This document shows, in pieces, positions 46,322 through 58,560 of a stretch of 64,000 nt of DNA; within the stretch, counting starts at the first letter, position 1, and each line of letters opens with the position of its first letter. The notes below the pieces were generated by a model. That model saw nothing but the letters and a program-made list of their open reading frames with translations, made no database searches and was not told where the DNA came from. The stretch comes from Cyrtodaria siliqua. Taxonomy: Eukaryota > Mollusca > Bivalvia > Adapedonta > Hiatellidae. The stretch spans positions 62,001 through 126,000 of the forward strand of contig JAWPHD010007152.1 of NCBI GenBank assembly GCA_037043455.1, read 5' to 3'. The position numbers and the translations under genes are program-made.

Positions 46322-46672
46322 AATTGGAATTTGCGACACACCAATACGAAAATGTTATATGGCGCCAACAGGAAAGATTATTCCAGGCCCACCCTCCATA
46401 TACATCGATATAAAACATTTAGAATGTGCCTGGAACATTCTCACCTGCCAATCTGCAGTTCTGTCAGTTCTGCTATAAACACGCCATTTTTCGCTGGAGC
46501 CACGATCATTGTTTTCTGCCACCACTCAAGTAGCAGCTGACACAATATAGGGATGATGCAGAAAACCTTTAACGAGCATGAGAACAATGAGAAAATGAAA
46601 TAGCATTGTGAGAGATTTTACCCCTCTGTCTAGATAAGCAGTAGTCAATTTCTTGCCCGGGAACCACACGCG
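46322..46672 (-). mobile_element. Second copy of the exon-1-associated retroposon
   Basis: Homologous along its length to 28278-28613: shared segments include ACCACTCAAGTAG, GGGATGATG, a (T/C)CTAGATAAGCAGT block and the GCAAATTC end. It sits directly next to a SINE-like segment (46700-46885) and a TTAA-type MITE terminus (46266). Confidence 0.55.
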
Positions 46673-46699
46673 GTTTTTACTAACGAATAGAGTGCCATG

Positions 46700-46885
46700 G
46701 ATTTTAACGTGCTCGGATGATAAACCCCGATACAAGGGACCTACAGGTTTAAGTCCCCATCTGACGGACGAGCCTACGGGAAGGTGTCTGGCCCAAAAAC
46801 ACGCCGACGAAACGCAATGGCGCCGGTGCTGCTTGAAACCGGATCTTCAGGATTTCAAGTCAACCTTGCTATCCAACGGGACACG
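46700..46885 (-). repeat. SINE-like repeat, copy 2
   Basis: Matches 30105-30245 (TAACGTGCTCGGATGATAAA, GACGGACGAGCC, GGTGTCTGGCCCAAAAACAC). Its right end, read on the minus strand, is tRNA-like, with TGGATAGCAAGGTTGACTTG and a B-box-like CCGGTTTCAAGC. Confidence 0.5.
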
Positions 46886-46911
46886 AGGAGAAACACTCAA
46901 TGACTCGGCGC

Positions 46912-47855
46912 AGTAGAGTGTGGGCTGGGTACAGTAGTGTGTAGAGTGTGGGCTGGGTATAGTAGAGTGTGGGCTGGGCGCAGTAGTGTGTGGGCTGGGT
47001 ACAGTAGAGTGTCGGCTGGGTGCAGTAGAGTGTGGGCTGGGTACAGTAGTGTCTGGGCTGGGTACAGTAGAGTGTGGGCGCAGTAGAGTGTGGGCTGGGT
47101 GCAGTAGAGTTTGTGCTGTGCGCTGTAGAGAGTGGACTGGGCGCAGTAGAGTATGGGCTGGGCGCAGTAGAGCACAGTATAGTTTGGGATGGGTGCAGTA
47201 GAGTGTGGGCTGGGCACAGTAGTGTGTGGGCTGGGTGCAGTAGAGTCTGGGCTGGGTGCTGTAGTTTGTGGGCTGGGCTCAGTAGAGTGTGGGCTGGGCG
47301 CAGTAGAATGTGGGCTGGGCGGACTGGGCGCAGTAGAGTGTGGGCTGGGCGCAGTAGAGTGTGGACTGGGCGCAGTACAGTGTCGGCTGGGCAAGCTGGG
47401 CGCAGTAGAGTGTGGACTGGGCGCAGTAGAGGTGGGCTGGGCGCAGTAGAGTGTGGGCTGGACGGGCTGGGCGCAGTAGAGTGTGGGCTGGGCACAGTAG
47501 AGTGTGAGCTGAGCGCAGTAGAGTGTGGGCTGGGCGCAGTAGAGTGTGGGCTGGGCGCAGTAGTGTGTGGGCTGGGTGCAGTAGAGTGTGGGCTGGGTAC
47601 AGTAGTGTTTGGGATGGGTACAGTAGAGTGTGGGCTGGGTACAGTAGTGTGTGGGCTGGGCGCAGTAAGAGTGTGGGTTGGGTGCAGTAGTGTGTGGACT
47701 GGGTGCAGTAGAGTGTGGGCTGGGCACATTAGAGTAGTGGATGGGCGCAGTAGAATGTGGGATGTGCGCAGTAGAGTGTGGGATGGGTACAGTGGAGTGT
47801 GGGCTGGGCGCAGTAGGGTGTGGGCTGGGCGCAGTAGAGTGTGGGCTGGGCAAGC
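46912..47855. repeat. 21-bp GC-rich minisatellite, about 45 copies
   Basis: The unit is CAGTAGAGTGTGGGCTGGGC plus G, with GTAC variants. Because 21 is a multiple of three, frames of up to 318 codons stay open on both strands; these are heptad-repeat artefacts. The strand asymmetry (G-rich top strand) is strong. Confidence 0.93.
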
Positions 47856-47859
47856 TTAA

Positions 47860-48315
47860 ATTAGCACTTCAGTTTATTAATCTAATTACACTTTGACTTG
47901 AAACCTGCTTTCATATAATTACAAATCGAAGTAACATAATTTGAAGTTTCACGTTGTTATTTTTGTTGTTGTTTTGTGTGTGTGCGTTTGTGCGCGCGTG
48001 CGTGTGTGTTGTTGTTTTATTTTGTGTTATTGTACCATAGTTTATATTCATGTTGGCTCAGTATAATCAACACATACAGGTATTAATGCTTCCCACTTTT
48101 AAATTGTTTATTCTTAATGATATTCAAATAATGCAAGTTACACAAAAACATAAGGGAACTCTGCGAGTTCTTACAAAGTCAAGATTGCCACGGGTCCCTA
48201 TAATATGTTGAGCTTTATTATCAAATTCATTGTTGTATTATGTAAGGACTGGTCGATCGGCCCAGTATGATTATTGAACTGTAATGTGTCGTTGGTCATT
48301 ATGAAGGAGATTTAC
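47860..48315. other. Unassigned sequence with GT-rich microsatellite
   Basis: A GTGTGTGTGCGTTTGTGCGC-type tract lies at 47975-48012. Nothing else was recognised. Confidence 0.45.
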
Positions 48316-48852
48316 AAGAAGAAGAAGATTTTATTCATAAATCAATAGGCCATAGACCCATCAGATACTACAAATGCATATATACATAGAACATATGACA
48401 TAGTAATAAACATATTTACAGTTCTAAGTATTTACATGAACATTTTTCTGCCATAAACATAATATTCTATTATTTGTATTCCTAATTAATAGAAATAACG
48501 GAGAAGGTGATACTGTTGTGATGTTACAACGTATTGCAAAACATTTCGAACAGAATTAATATAGCAACCCCAAGGTGGTAGTGCCCCACAAATGCAGCAG
48601 GATTGGTGATTTGGTCTGTCCATACCTAACGCGCTCACTGCATCCGTACGGCACCGCCACCTGGGTAATTAACGGCTGTAAATAGTATTTATGTTAGCTA
48701 TATTTGCAAACTAATGACTCCATTCAAAATAAGTTTAATATAAAAACAACTGTAGTTATAACACTTTAAAGTTGGAAATGTAATTACCTACATATTTACA
48801 ATTATATACGACTTAAAAAACATGCATATATGATCATTAAAACAAAGTTACA

Positions 48853-49372
48853 TTAATTGGATGTCAAATATGGATTAAGAAGATTTTCATTATATGGTCA
48901 AATAATCTGTTTCTTTACTTCAAAACATTTGAAGATATACATACTTAAATGTCTGATGACATTTTCATTTTCGCTAATAAATAGCTGTTTTGGCTTAAAC
49001 ATACTTGATCTTGTTCAGAAATACCTTTTTATGTGTATTTTACGTATGTCTTTAAAAAAAGAACATTCTAAAATAAAATGATACTCATCTTCAAGCTTAT
49101 TACATGTAATACATTTTCTTTCGTCACGGGGAATACTATGTGGTCTGTGCCATCTACCCGATTCAATTTTTAGACTATGCGATAAAACAATTAACCTAGT
49201 CATTGCAATTCTAAATTTTGGAATATTTACACATTGAAGAAAGAACTGGTAGTTAAAAGATACTATTTTTCTGAAAAATAACGCTCTGGATGAATTTTCT
49301 ACATGTTCATGCCAAAGCTGAAAATCATTATCATAAAGACGTTGCTTAAAAGTATAAAGGAAAGTTTAAACA
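48853..49372 (-). pseudogene. LINE ORF2 C-terminal domain with CCHC motif
   Basis: In a different frame from the RT core: NYQFFLQCVNIPKFRIAMTR, then HRPHSIPRDERKCITCNKLE and a C-x2-C-x7-H-x4-C knuckle. It continues past a stop near 49014 to WPYNENLLNPYLTSN and TAA at 48855-48853. A stop also lies near 49365. Confidence 0.75.
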
Positions 49373-49376
49373 TTTC

Positions 49377-50588
49377 CTACACCCTGAGCGAGCCATACAT
49401 AATGAAAACCCATGGAGGACAGCAGCTTATGGACGAGAGTAACCCATGACACTTTATTTTTGAGTATTGTTCACTATCACGCATTAACATGTTATATACA
49501 CATTTACAATACTTAGTATCATTCCTTTGTACAATTTTAAACCAATACTTGATTATTCTATAATATCTAATGCTTGTCATACTAAATCTACCCAGGACAC
49601 CGTACACAAAATCATTTTGGGTAGAACGTTTAATTTGTAAAATACGTTTACAATATAATGTATGAATACGTTCAATATTCTGAGAATTATGAAAGCCCCA
49701 AATTTCACAAGAATAAGTTAATATAGGTAAAATAAGTTTGTCAAAAAGCTCCAATCTGTGTTTAATCGAGATATCTGAAAATTTCATTTTAAGTTTGCTT
49801 AGTTTAAAAATAGCCTTCTGTGCTTTACCAGCTAAGGTAATTTGTGTTTCGCTAAAATATCCACCTTGTGAAAAAAATATGCCAAGGTATGAAAACGTTT
49901 CGACTATTTCTAGATTCACACCATTAAAAACAAAATTTAAGTTTCTGGGTAACATTCCCGCTTTTCTAAAAATAATTACTTTGATTTTATTAACATTAAC
50001 TTTTAGTTTCCATCTCTGACAATAATCATATAATATATCAAGACCCTTTTGAAGACCTTCAGGTGTTTCAGAAAAAATAACTATATTATCAGCGTAAAGC
50101 ACAATGAAAATTTTCGTCATATACATATCAATGCCATCAAATCCATTTAACATAAAATGTTCTTCTATATCATTTAAAAACATAGCAAAAAGAAACGGGG
50201 ACAAACATTCTCCTTGACGCACACCGAGCATACATGAAAATTCGTTACTTAACATGTTATTATATTTGACTCGTGACTTTAAGCTTTCGTAAATGCTTCT
50301 GATAACAGTTAACATTTTACCTCTTATACCTAGTTTTATTAGTTTGGACCATAAGCTATTTCTTTCTACATAATCAAAAGCTTTGCTAAAATCTATAAAA
50401 CTGCAGCACATTTTCTTTCCTACATTAATCATGTGTGTAATTAAACCATGTAAAACAAAAATATTATCAGTTGTGCTCATGCCACTTCTAAATCCTGCTT
50501 GTGCCTCAATATGTACGTTGTAACATTCTGCCCAATTATTTAATCTATTATTTAAAACGCGAGTAAATATCTTGCCTAAAATACTCAA
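49377..50588 (-). pseudogene. LINE reverse transcriptase core
   Basis: Starts SILGKIFTRVLNNRL and continues with QAGFRSGMSTTDNI, FIDFSKAFDYVER (catalytic Asp motif), GVRQGECLSPFLFAMFLND and the active-site box read as YADN at 50096-50085 in place of YADD. The thumb follows (YLGIFFSQGG, LPILTYSCEIWGF). The Asn in the active site should abolish polymerisation, independent of the frameshifts. Confidence 0.88.
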
Positions 50589-50589
50589 T

Positions 50590-51490
50590 ATAAGGTAATC
50601 CCTCTATAGTTATCAGTAATATTAATAGAACCCTTTTTATGTAGTGGGATTACAAAACCTTCCGACCAAGACTCGGGAAAAGTACCTGTTTTTAAAATAT
50701 TATTGAATAAAGCTGACACATATGGTAATACAATGTCCATGCTATTAATAAAATACTCGTTTAACAAATAGTCAGGTCCGGGGCTCTTGCCAGTTCTGAG
50801 TTGGTTAAGCGCCTTTACTATTTCATCATTTCTGATATTCTCATCTAATTCATTGAACATAGTTTGAAATTCATCATTAACAAATCGTTCATTAAAATAA
50901 ATGACATCGTCATCCGGATTGAAGAAGTGATCATCCGGATTGTTAACAGATTTAAAATATTGTTCAAATGAAGACAGTGTTATATTTGGGCTCTTTACAT
51001 GAGAAGCTTCCTTCAACATGTTCCAGTATAATTTTGCATTTTTATTTCTGTATGAGTCTAACTTTTTAGTTTGTTCATTGATATGTTTTCTACGACATTT
51101 TTGCATCAGTGATTTGTATTCAGAACGAGATTTAACTAGCATAGCTCTATTTTCATCTGTTTTAGCATTTCTAACTTTATTTAAACAATAATGACAAGAT
51201 TCATCAAACCATTCATTTTTAACCGACTGTCTATTCCCTTTAACTTTTTCATTTGGTATTTTCTTTTTAAACAAAGGATCAGTAATGTTGTTCATAATGT
51301 CTGAAAATATGTGTAAATTATTTTCAATATCATCCGTGTTGGAACATAAATCAGTATTTTGAGTTAAAATATTTAGTTCTGCTATAAAATAATCACTATT
51401 TAGAGCATTTACATAATCGTGTTTTCGGTCGCTATTCCAAACATACTTTTTATCCAAAATTACATAATCATCATTTTCATTCGTGGATTG
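50590..51490 (-). pseudogene. LINE linker and RT N-terminal part
   Basis: Contains the linker with Lys/Asn-rich helices, then GKSPGPDYLLNEYF, TGTFPESWSEGFVIPLHKKG and DNYRGITL, the conserved start of LINE reverse transcriptases. Near 50590 a small insertion shifts the frame relative to the RT core. Confidence 0.85.
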
Positions 51491-51523
51491 GTTTTCGGAG
51501 CAGATTTTATTTTCAAAAACACA

Positions 51524-52063
51524 CTAAATTAAACAATGGTCGGACAAAGGGTTATGATCGTGTACATCAAAATCCGTAAAATATGGATATAAAGACTCAG
51601 AAACAAGAATATAATCAACAAGACTACATCCTCTATGACCTACAAGTGTGTACTTTCCTATTCCTGCATCGTTACCTATCCGTCCATTTAAAATTCGTAG
51701 ACCAGTTTGCTTACACACATCTAAAAACTCTATTCCATTTGTATTAACATGACCAATATCTTGGGAAAATATTGGATGAAACCTATCTATTTCATAGTCA
51801 TCTGGTAAAGTTTCGAAAGAGTCATTTGTGTCAAAGGTAACATAATCTGGTCTATCAGAAGTCCGGCTATTAAAATCACCTGCTATCAGTATGTTGCAAC
51901 GGCTATGGGTTTCATTGTGAATATAAGCTATAGATTCGATTAATCTATCAAAAATATTAAGGTCAACTGTATTGAACCTACTGCTACCCTTAGGCATTAC
52001 ATAACAAAGACCTACAAACAGATCGTCTGTTAACGAAAAAAGTCTACCGTTAAGTCTCAGCCA
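51524..52063 (-). pseudogene. LINE endonuclease domain, C-terminal part
   Basis: Reads LCYVMPKGSSR near the start, then NILIAGDFNSRTSD, SLVDYILVSES and HNPLSDHCLI. These are the GDFN, DYI and SDH motifs of the APE-like endonuclease that nicks target DNA. The first part of the domain is missing. A stop at about 51523 and a frameshift near 51490 separate it from the next part. Confidence 0.85.
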
Positions 52064-52069
52064 TTATGT

Positions 52070-53590
52070 AATGTATGCCAGTTAGTGGGGCAGATTGGTG
52101 ACATATATTGGTATAATTGTACATTTTGTTACAAAAGCACCAAACTTGCCACATACTCTATTAAAATTGTTTGGCTATGGACCCCCGTCAGATATTGTTA
52201 AATGACCGCCATTTTCAAAATGGCTGCCAAATAATCCATAAAGAATTAATGAAGTCCATAATTAATTGATTTTATCAAAAGTTGCATTTGTAAATATACT
52301 AAATTTAGTACATCGATAGACAATTAATTATGCAATATAATTTAGTAATTTACTAATTGGTAAACGTGTAATTGATATTTATGTTCAAGTGACTATTCTG
52401 AAATAATGTGTGCTCCGCATTTCTATATGCTGTTATGTATGCCGTTTAAGACGGAAAACAAGCAAAAGGAAAAATGGAATTTTAATAATAAAACGCTTCG
52501 CATACAAGCACCTGAATAATGTTAAAACGGTTTGCTTTTTAATCAAGTGTATGCATGTTTTATAGATATCTTCGCCAAATATTTAGTCGATATCGCTGCA
52601 TGTGGAATATGGGTATATAAAGCAAACATTTTATATAGGAAAACTTTCAGCAAACATTTTTTATAGGAAAACTTTCAGTCATAGCAAAATCGATTGGACG
52701 AAATATACAATACGCCTTCAAGTACGCAACATGCAACGGCATATATTTGAAATAAAAACCAAAAGTGTATGTTAATGCATGCAACATAACACACATAATA
52801 ACGAACATATAAAGCTCGTACCGTATATTTAAAAGCACAATCCATATAAATGGAAGAAATATATTTCACAAACACATGTATGTATGCCAATTAAATAGCG
52901 ACATCATAAACAGGGTAAATATTAGGGAACACATATTAAATCTGTTTCTCCGGAGATGACATGTTTACTTTAGATCAATTTATTATCACGGATGCTATAG
53001 AATACACGTCATTAAAAAATGTAAATGTATGTGTATGCTGTACTTTGCTTACATCAATGATATTTTGTGTTTATTACAGAAAATGGTAGCGGTGTTTATA
53101 ATTTGGTGGTTTATTGAAATGTAAAAATTACAGTTCGTGTGACTTGTTTGTATTAGTTTAATAGTCGTGTTATGTAATGGAATTCATATGAAGCATCTTT
53201 TTAAGGCTATACTTAGGTTAGTACATTTACCTCATGTTGCTTGTATTGTGTTGTACTCCGAAGTTATCGAACCGAGCGTTGCGTGTGTATTGACACAATT
53301 CTTCGTGCGTATAAGCGTGTATTTATCCTAGCTGTGTTGCACCGGGTATTTTAGCTAGCAGACTTCAGTTTAAAGTACCATCTGAAGGACTGATAAGGTA
53401 GGAAATGCTTTTTAAATATTCAATAATTAACCCAAATGTGATCCTGTCTGGGATTAAATGCGCGATCCCTGAGTTATTCAACCGGTGATGCTAGCGATTA
53501 CACAACAGAGCTACTTCGATACATTCTTTATAATATCGATATATTTATGAACCGCCTTCAAATCAGTTCTAGCTTCCATATTCAGCAGAA
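52070..53590. other. Unassigned AT-rich sequence
   Basis: Short hydrophobic A/T-driven frames at 52647-52890 only. Direct repeat GCAAACATTTTATATAGGAA / GCAAACATTTTTTATAGGAA at about 52622 and 52651. Confidence 0.45.
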
Positions 53591-53595
53591 TGATA

Positions 53596-53763
53596 TAGAG
53601 TTTAATAACCAGTGTTTTTGAGATACGGGAAATATCTCCCGAGGTAGAGAAATGGCACCGATATAAGAACGAGAGCGGAGCACGAGTTCTTATATCGGGG
53701 CCATTTCTCTACCGAGGGAGATATTTTCAGTATCTCAAAAACACTGTTTATTAAACTATATAT
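53596..53763. repeat. Long palindrome, ~168 bp
   Basis: Arms of about 75 bases: CAGTGTTTTTGAGATAC, GGAGA-rich ATATCTCCC and GTAGAGAAATGGC on the left; complements on the right. The centre is near GAGCGGAGCACGAG. Probable foldback or MITE. Confidence 0.8.
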
Positions 53764-53837
53764 TACATAATTTAAAATGATATTTTATTAATATGTCTTA
53801 CGATTCACGCTTTTTCACACCAGTTTGCACGAGAACG

Positions 53838-53877
53838 CCAAGACGACGTTACGTCATCCAAGACGACGTTACGTCAT
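53838..53877. repeat. 20-bp direct repeat with TTACGTCAT sites
   Basis: CCAAGACGACGTTACGTCAT occurs twice in tandem. TTACGTCAT resembles a CREB/ATF half-composite site; whether it works as one is unknown. Confidence 0.7.
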
Positions 53878-54024
53878 ACAAACAAAACAAGTCGAACCGG
53901 AACTCTTCCTTAATTTCCGTAATCGTTATTTCCTAGTGGCGGAATCTGACGAAAACGTCCGTAAAACAATCGGAACGTCATTTGGCATTCCCGCCACTGA
54001 GGAAAAGGCCGAGCAATGTTCCGT

Positions 54025-54081
54025 ACTGGGAAATATCTCCCACTGGGTAATATCCCAGGAGAGTGGGAGATATTTCCCAGT
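54025..54081. repeat. Perfect-arm palindrome
   Basis: ACTGGGAAATATCTCCCACT at 54025-54044 and its exact complement at 54062-54081. It shares GGGAAATATCTCCC with the palindrome at 53596-53763, so 53596-54081 may be one element. The 125-codon frame across it is therefore doubtful. Confidence 0.8.
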
Positions 54082-54204
54082 AGAGCAAACGAGTAGATAT
54101 AGCTTTTCTATTCCCAGTATTTCCTATACAAATCACAGACAAATATGTAATATAAATGAATTAGTCACTCCTCCCAAATCGTGTCAAGAAAGTCAGATAT
54201 GAAA

Positions 54205-55790
54205 ATGAAACCACAAGTTGACACCCTGAACTGCAAAGCAAATATGCTATAACTATGTGTTGCATTGGTGTGCTTTAAATAGGGATTGTGAATTTTGTCG
54301 AACCTGGATTATGAGACCGCTCAGGGCAAAGACCAAAACTGGTGTATTAATACAGGTGGCCTCTTATTACAGATTCTAACATGTTCGAATTCTTATGAAA
54401 TGTTTAGTTTAATATGTTAATGTACTTTGTATTTACTGTACAAGAGCGTATATGTTGGTTTTGTGAATGCTAATAATTAAGTGTTTTAAATACCTATTTC
54501 CTCAATGCTACCTGGTCATTAAAACATCTTGATTATTTAGTGCTGAAATGCTATATGATCGATTAGACAAGGTATACAAATTGAGGCCCAAGTATTGTTC
54601 TTTCCTTTGTGAAGCATTGTTATAGTGAATTACGTCGGCGGGGCGCTTACAACATGTGGTCTTACGATCAGGTTTGACTGTTTATGTAAGTTTTTACGTG
54701 TGTGAAATATTTAAAACAAGATCGAAAACATAGATTTATTTTAATCACTCCAAATAATACTAAAAGTATTTACTATAATTAGTATAATAACTACACACTA
54801 CTTTCGTCGAAATATCAAAAGAATAAAATAAGCTGTATTTACTATACCTTTGACTGTCGTGTTAATTATCCACTTTAACGAATCCAGACACACTCTGCTG
54901 ATTCAAGATGTAATAGGCTATATATATTTGTATGTGCAACTATGCATGCCAATATTTCAATGGATAACGATCAAAACGGTTCGGTCTAAAACAAAAACAG
55001 AACAAATTAATGCTATTATTAGATATAATAATCATTGTCTTTAGAGACATAGTATATAGAAGCTCTACATCAAAAGACTACGGCTGAAAATACAATTTAA
55101 CAAATTATAATTGATAATGTTAGGTAACCTAGTGTTGTATTTATAGGTTGTTATACAGTTTTATTATTTGTCACGTTTACATTTTTGTATAAAATGGTTA
55201 TACCATTGCGTATATATATTGTACAAATGACTTTTTAGCAGTATTATTGGTCATATCTCATATCCATGTCACTTTACCATTGACCCTGAACATACACGGC
55301 TTTGTATCTCGTCTATGGGAATGAAATGACTTTATGTGCTTAGTTTGTTTTGCTCAATATCTTATAAATCAGTGAACATGAGGTTAAACACCTATCAACT
55401 ACATTGTGTTCTAAAACTTTAAAGATCGGCATTCAACTATGTTTAAATCAGTTAAATTGTATAAAGGTGTAGTTGTTGCGTTGTATTGACCTGTGTTCCC
55501 GTAAGAGATCGGTAGCCCACTTCTTATAGTTGGTAAAACGTACATTGTGTCAAGTTCAGTGGGTCATTAGTTGTTATACTATTTTATTTACGTATATGAC
55601 TATTCAATACAGACTGGTTGCTTGCAAACGACGTGAATTGTTTAAAGAGACACACGACACTATTAGTTTGGAAACAAAATCGCGATATTATGCTAGTTTC
55701 TATATAATTTAGAAATGCTATAGTTAATGTTTGCTAAGAATAATTTTTAACCATCAACGTGTTTGCAAGTTCTGCTGATTGTTTTTCAAA
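54205..55790. other. Unassigned AT-rich sequence
   Basis: No gene recognised. A solo TTAA-MITE-like end lies at 55642-55665. Confidence 0.45.
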
Positions 55791-55796
55791 TATTCT

Positions 55797-55901
55797 GATA
55801 ATACAGCATTAATAAACAGAATACATAACATGATAATACAGCATTAATAAACAGAATACATAACATGATAATACAGCATTAATAAACAGAATACATAACA
55901 T
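55797..55901. repeat. 35-bp tandem repeat, three copies
   Basis: GATAATACAGCATTAATAAA plus CAGAATACATAACAT repeated at about 55797, 55832 and 55867 with no differences. Confidence 0.85.
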
Positions 55902-56151
55902 AAGTATTGCAGTTTCATTTTTCTTGATACACATACACACATCAAAATAATATAATATATACTGATACTTGCATTGGCAGATATTTAAACTGATTTCTAA
56001 CATTCACAGACGTGTAGATGATATATAAGTACTTAAAAGTGTAAACCATTTTCAATTTATAAAGTCTAAATCAAAGTATTTCTTACAAAAGATAATCAAC
56101 CCCAGTAAAAGTTTACCGACTGCTCGTTATGCAGCAGTGGGGTAGGACCCT

Positions 56152-56171
56152 CCCCCCCCCCCCCCCCCCCC
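56152..56171 (+). repeat. Homopolymer tract of 20 C
   Basis: An uninterrupted C20 run; the complementary strand is G20. Confidence 0.9.
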
Positions 56172-56449
56172 ACGCACACACCCCGAAAAGTAACCCACCT
56201 GTTGACCGTGGGTGGCGACCCGTGTCGTTGGAGAAGGGAATCCTGGTGGTTGAGTGACGTGGAGATCTGGTAGTTATCTCCGCCTTACAACACACCACTC
56301 TTCGGTCCGGACTTCAACTAGACGGCGGTCAGACTGATCTGATCAATCGGTTTGTCACGCCAGCTAGACGGGATGCTGGCTTATTACATTCACATCTCTC
56401 TCATTCCCTCTCGTTTAATACCTTACTCCCCTTTCATTTTGTCTTCTTT

Positions 56450-57053
56450 AAACATCATGTAGAAAGTATCCTTTATGGCGCTGGCGCTAGGGCTAATCAT
56501 GTATTTCTAAACGTTATATGGCTATACTTGTGCCACTTAAAGTTGGAAGTCTTTCGAGTCTAAGGGGTTACGTCCGCTGGGTGGTATTGGGGTCTGATGC
56601 GTTAGTTTTATATGAGTATACTCTTCACGTATTCTTGGCATTTTTCTGTCGGATATCCACAGCAAATGTCCCCTTGTTGGACTCGGAGGCCGGTGAGAAG
56701 CGTGGAAAATGAATTTCTGTCACCCATTATGGGACGAAAACACGCACAAACTACTGAGTGCACGGATAATAATTCTCTCATAGAGACACTAAACGCCCTA
56801 GGGATGACTCTGATTCTGACTTTAATATCTCCCATCTTAATCGGCCTCGACTTTTGACTATTATCTGTTTGGATGAATCTAGTCCGATTATATTACTACC
56901 ATATTATCCCTTATTTGTAAATAGTTGTATCTTTATAAATTTACATTAATTTTTAATTATTACTTCATTTCTTCATCTTTCATCAATTTGTGCACACACT
57001 ATGACCTATTTATGTGTCGACGGGCCGTAAAACACCATGCATTCATTCATTTC
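56450..57053 (+). repeat. Probable retroposon 3' region with CATT tail
   Basis: Ends GACGGGCCGTAAAACACCAT, then GCATTCATTCATTT. The GCCGTAAAAC block before a short tandem tail is like the end of the element at 28278-28613. Open frames on both strands at 56518-56857 have no recognised domain. Confidence 0.4.
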
Positions 57054-57059
57054 AAAAAA

Positions 57060-57955
57060 TGATCGAAAAACAATGTTTCTGGTGTGGAGTACATTCGTGA
57101 AACAAAGATGAAATCATTGGTACGTTTGTAATACCACGCCGTAGACACACCCAGTTACACTATACTGACACTGGACCGACCATTCCTATCACTATAGGAC
57201 TCACGACACTATTATCTCCCTTGAGTACTCCTGCCCTACAGATGATGGAGGTAGTCTAAAACATAGTTCCCTTTTTCTGCTTTTTACAGGACTTTACATT
57301 GCACACATGGATTTATCTTTACCAGATGCTTAATCTACAGCATTTTAGGAAGAGATCACAGAAAATGTCATGTTGATATCAGTTTTCTAGCTAATTCTTT
57401 CTCATTTTAGACATCATGGGTCGAATCACCACATGTTGTATTTTTGTCATATTATTACGCTGAATTTTGATAGGTGTCACTCAAGCAAGAAGTTAAGAAA
57501 AGTTCAATCTGGTAAATGTTTGTTAATTGCATTTTTAATTGAAGATATTGGATCAAGGAAGAATTTAAGCCTAAATTTGTGCTTCAAAATCTTTTTTATC
57601 TCTATGCCATGAACACAAACCTTACAATGGGACCCTATGGAAAATTAATTGTGGTGTGAGACGTATACGTTATAATTTGAACGTCAAGCAAGGAAGGGAG
57701 CTAGTAGCTACCGTTTTTAGACAGTAGGGCCTGTATCGCTCTACTGGCTGCATGGTGCCCATGATTGAGAGTGGGGGAGAGGGGAGGAGAGAATGGGAAG
57801 GTGTCAGTCTGTCAGATATGACTGTATATTTTTCCCCATTCGTCCACGCTTTCTTCAATGACCAAGACAACTGCATAAAATAAAATTACAAAAAAAACAA
57901 CACATGGGACCAAGTGGGAGCGGGGTGCTATATAATGTATTCTGATCAAGTTTGG
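57060..57955. other. Unassigned sequence
   Basis: No gene recognised; a purine-rich stretch (GAGTGGGGGAGAGGGGAGGA) lies near 57770. Confidence 0.45.
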
Positions 57956-57989
57956 CTAATAGTAAAATTAGAAATTCCACGAAAACCTG

Positions 57990-58560
57990 ATTTTTCATAA
58001 GCTACCTACACAGTTTCAGTCCAATATTTGTTTCCATATAAACTACATAAACACTAAGTTTCGCTTAAATATCTCACTCTTAACTGAAGTTCTTTACCAG
58101 AAACCATTTTACTACTATTAGTAACAGTATTTCAGTGAACTCAAATGCTTTCCAAAGCTCCCCTTCCTACCTACACACCAAGTTTGATATGACATTTCTA
58201 ACTAAAGTTATTGAGTGGAAACCATTTTTTCTATTTTCAGTACCAGTGACCTTCGCCTTGATCCCAGCTATCCAAATGCATTCCCTAGCTTCCTTTCCGC
58301 TTTACGCTATATACACAGCAAGTTTAAGTGCTCCAATATCTCAAGTAAAGGTATTGAGCAGAAGCATTTTTCTATTTATAGTAACAGTGACCTTGGCCTT
58401 TAACCCAGTGACCTGAAATGCAATCTGAATCTTCCTTTCCATAGTACCTACCTTCAAAGCAAGTTTTGTTCCAATATCCCATTCTAACTAAAGTTATTGA
58501 GCGGAAAGCATTTTTCTATTTTAGTAACAGTGACCTAGACCTTGACCCCAGTGACCCACA
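57990..58560. repeat. Tandem array, ~150-165-bp unit, three to four copies
   Basis: Repeated ACTAAAGTTATTGAG(T/C)GGAA, TTTTTCTATTTT, AGTAACAGTGACCTTG and CTTCCTTTCC blocks. The right end forms one arm of the large inverted repeat at 58388-59604. Open frames here are by-products. Confidence 0.7.

Larger units (their letters stand above)
48320..52065 (-). mobile_element. LINE (non-LTR retrotransposon), 5'-truncated and inactivated
   Basis: Runs on the minus strand from inside the APE-type endonuclease (~52065) through the reverse transcriptase to a C-terminal CCHC motif, with the coding stop at 48855-48853. It then has a ~530-base 3' UTR that ends AATAAAATCTTCTTCTTCTT, an AATAAA plus (CTT)n tail typical of LINE 3' ends. 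Inactivation: at least two frameshifts, three or more stops and an Asp-to-Asn change in the RT active site. The clade is not assigned with confidence. Confidence 0.85.

Noticed and set aside
46869..47859. Long open frames (286, 318 and 261 codons) on both strands
   Set aside because: They coincide exactly with a 21-bp minisatellite; a period divisible by three keeps frames open and yields heptad repeats without any gene signal.
53825..54202. 125-codon plus-strand frame as a gene
   Set aside because: It crosses a perfect palindrome and a 20-bp direct repeat and has no recognisable domain.
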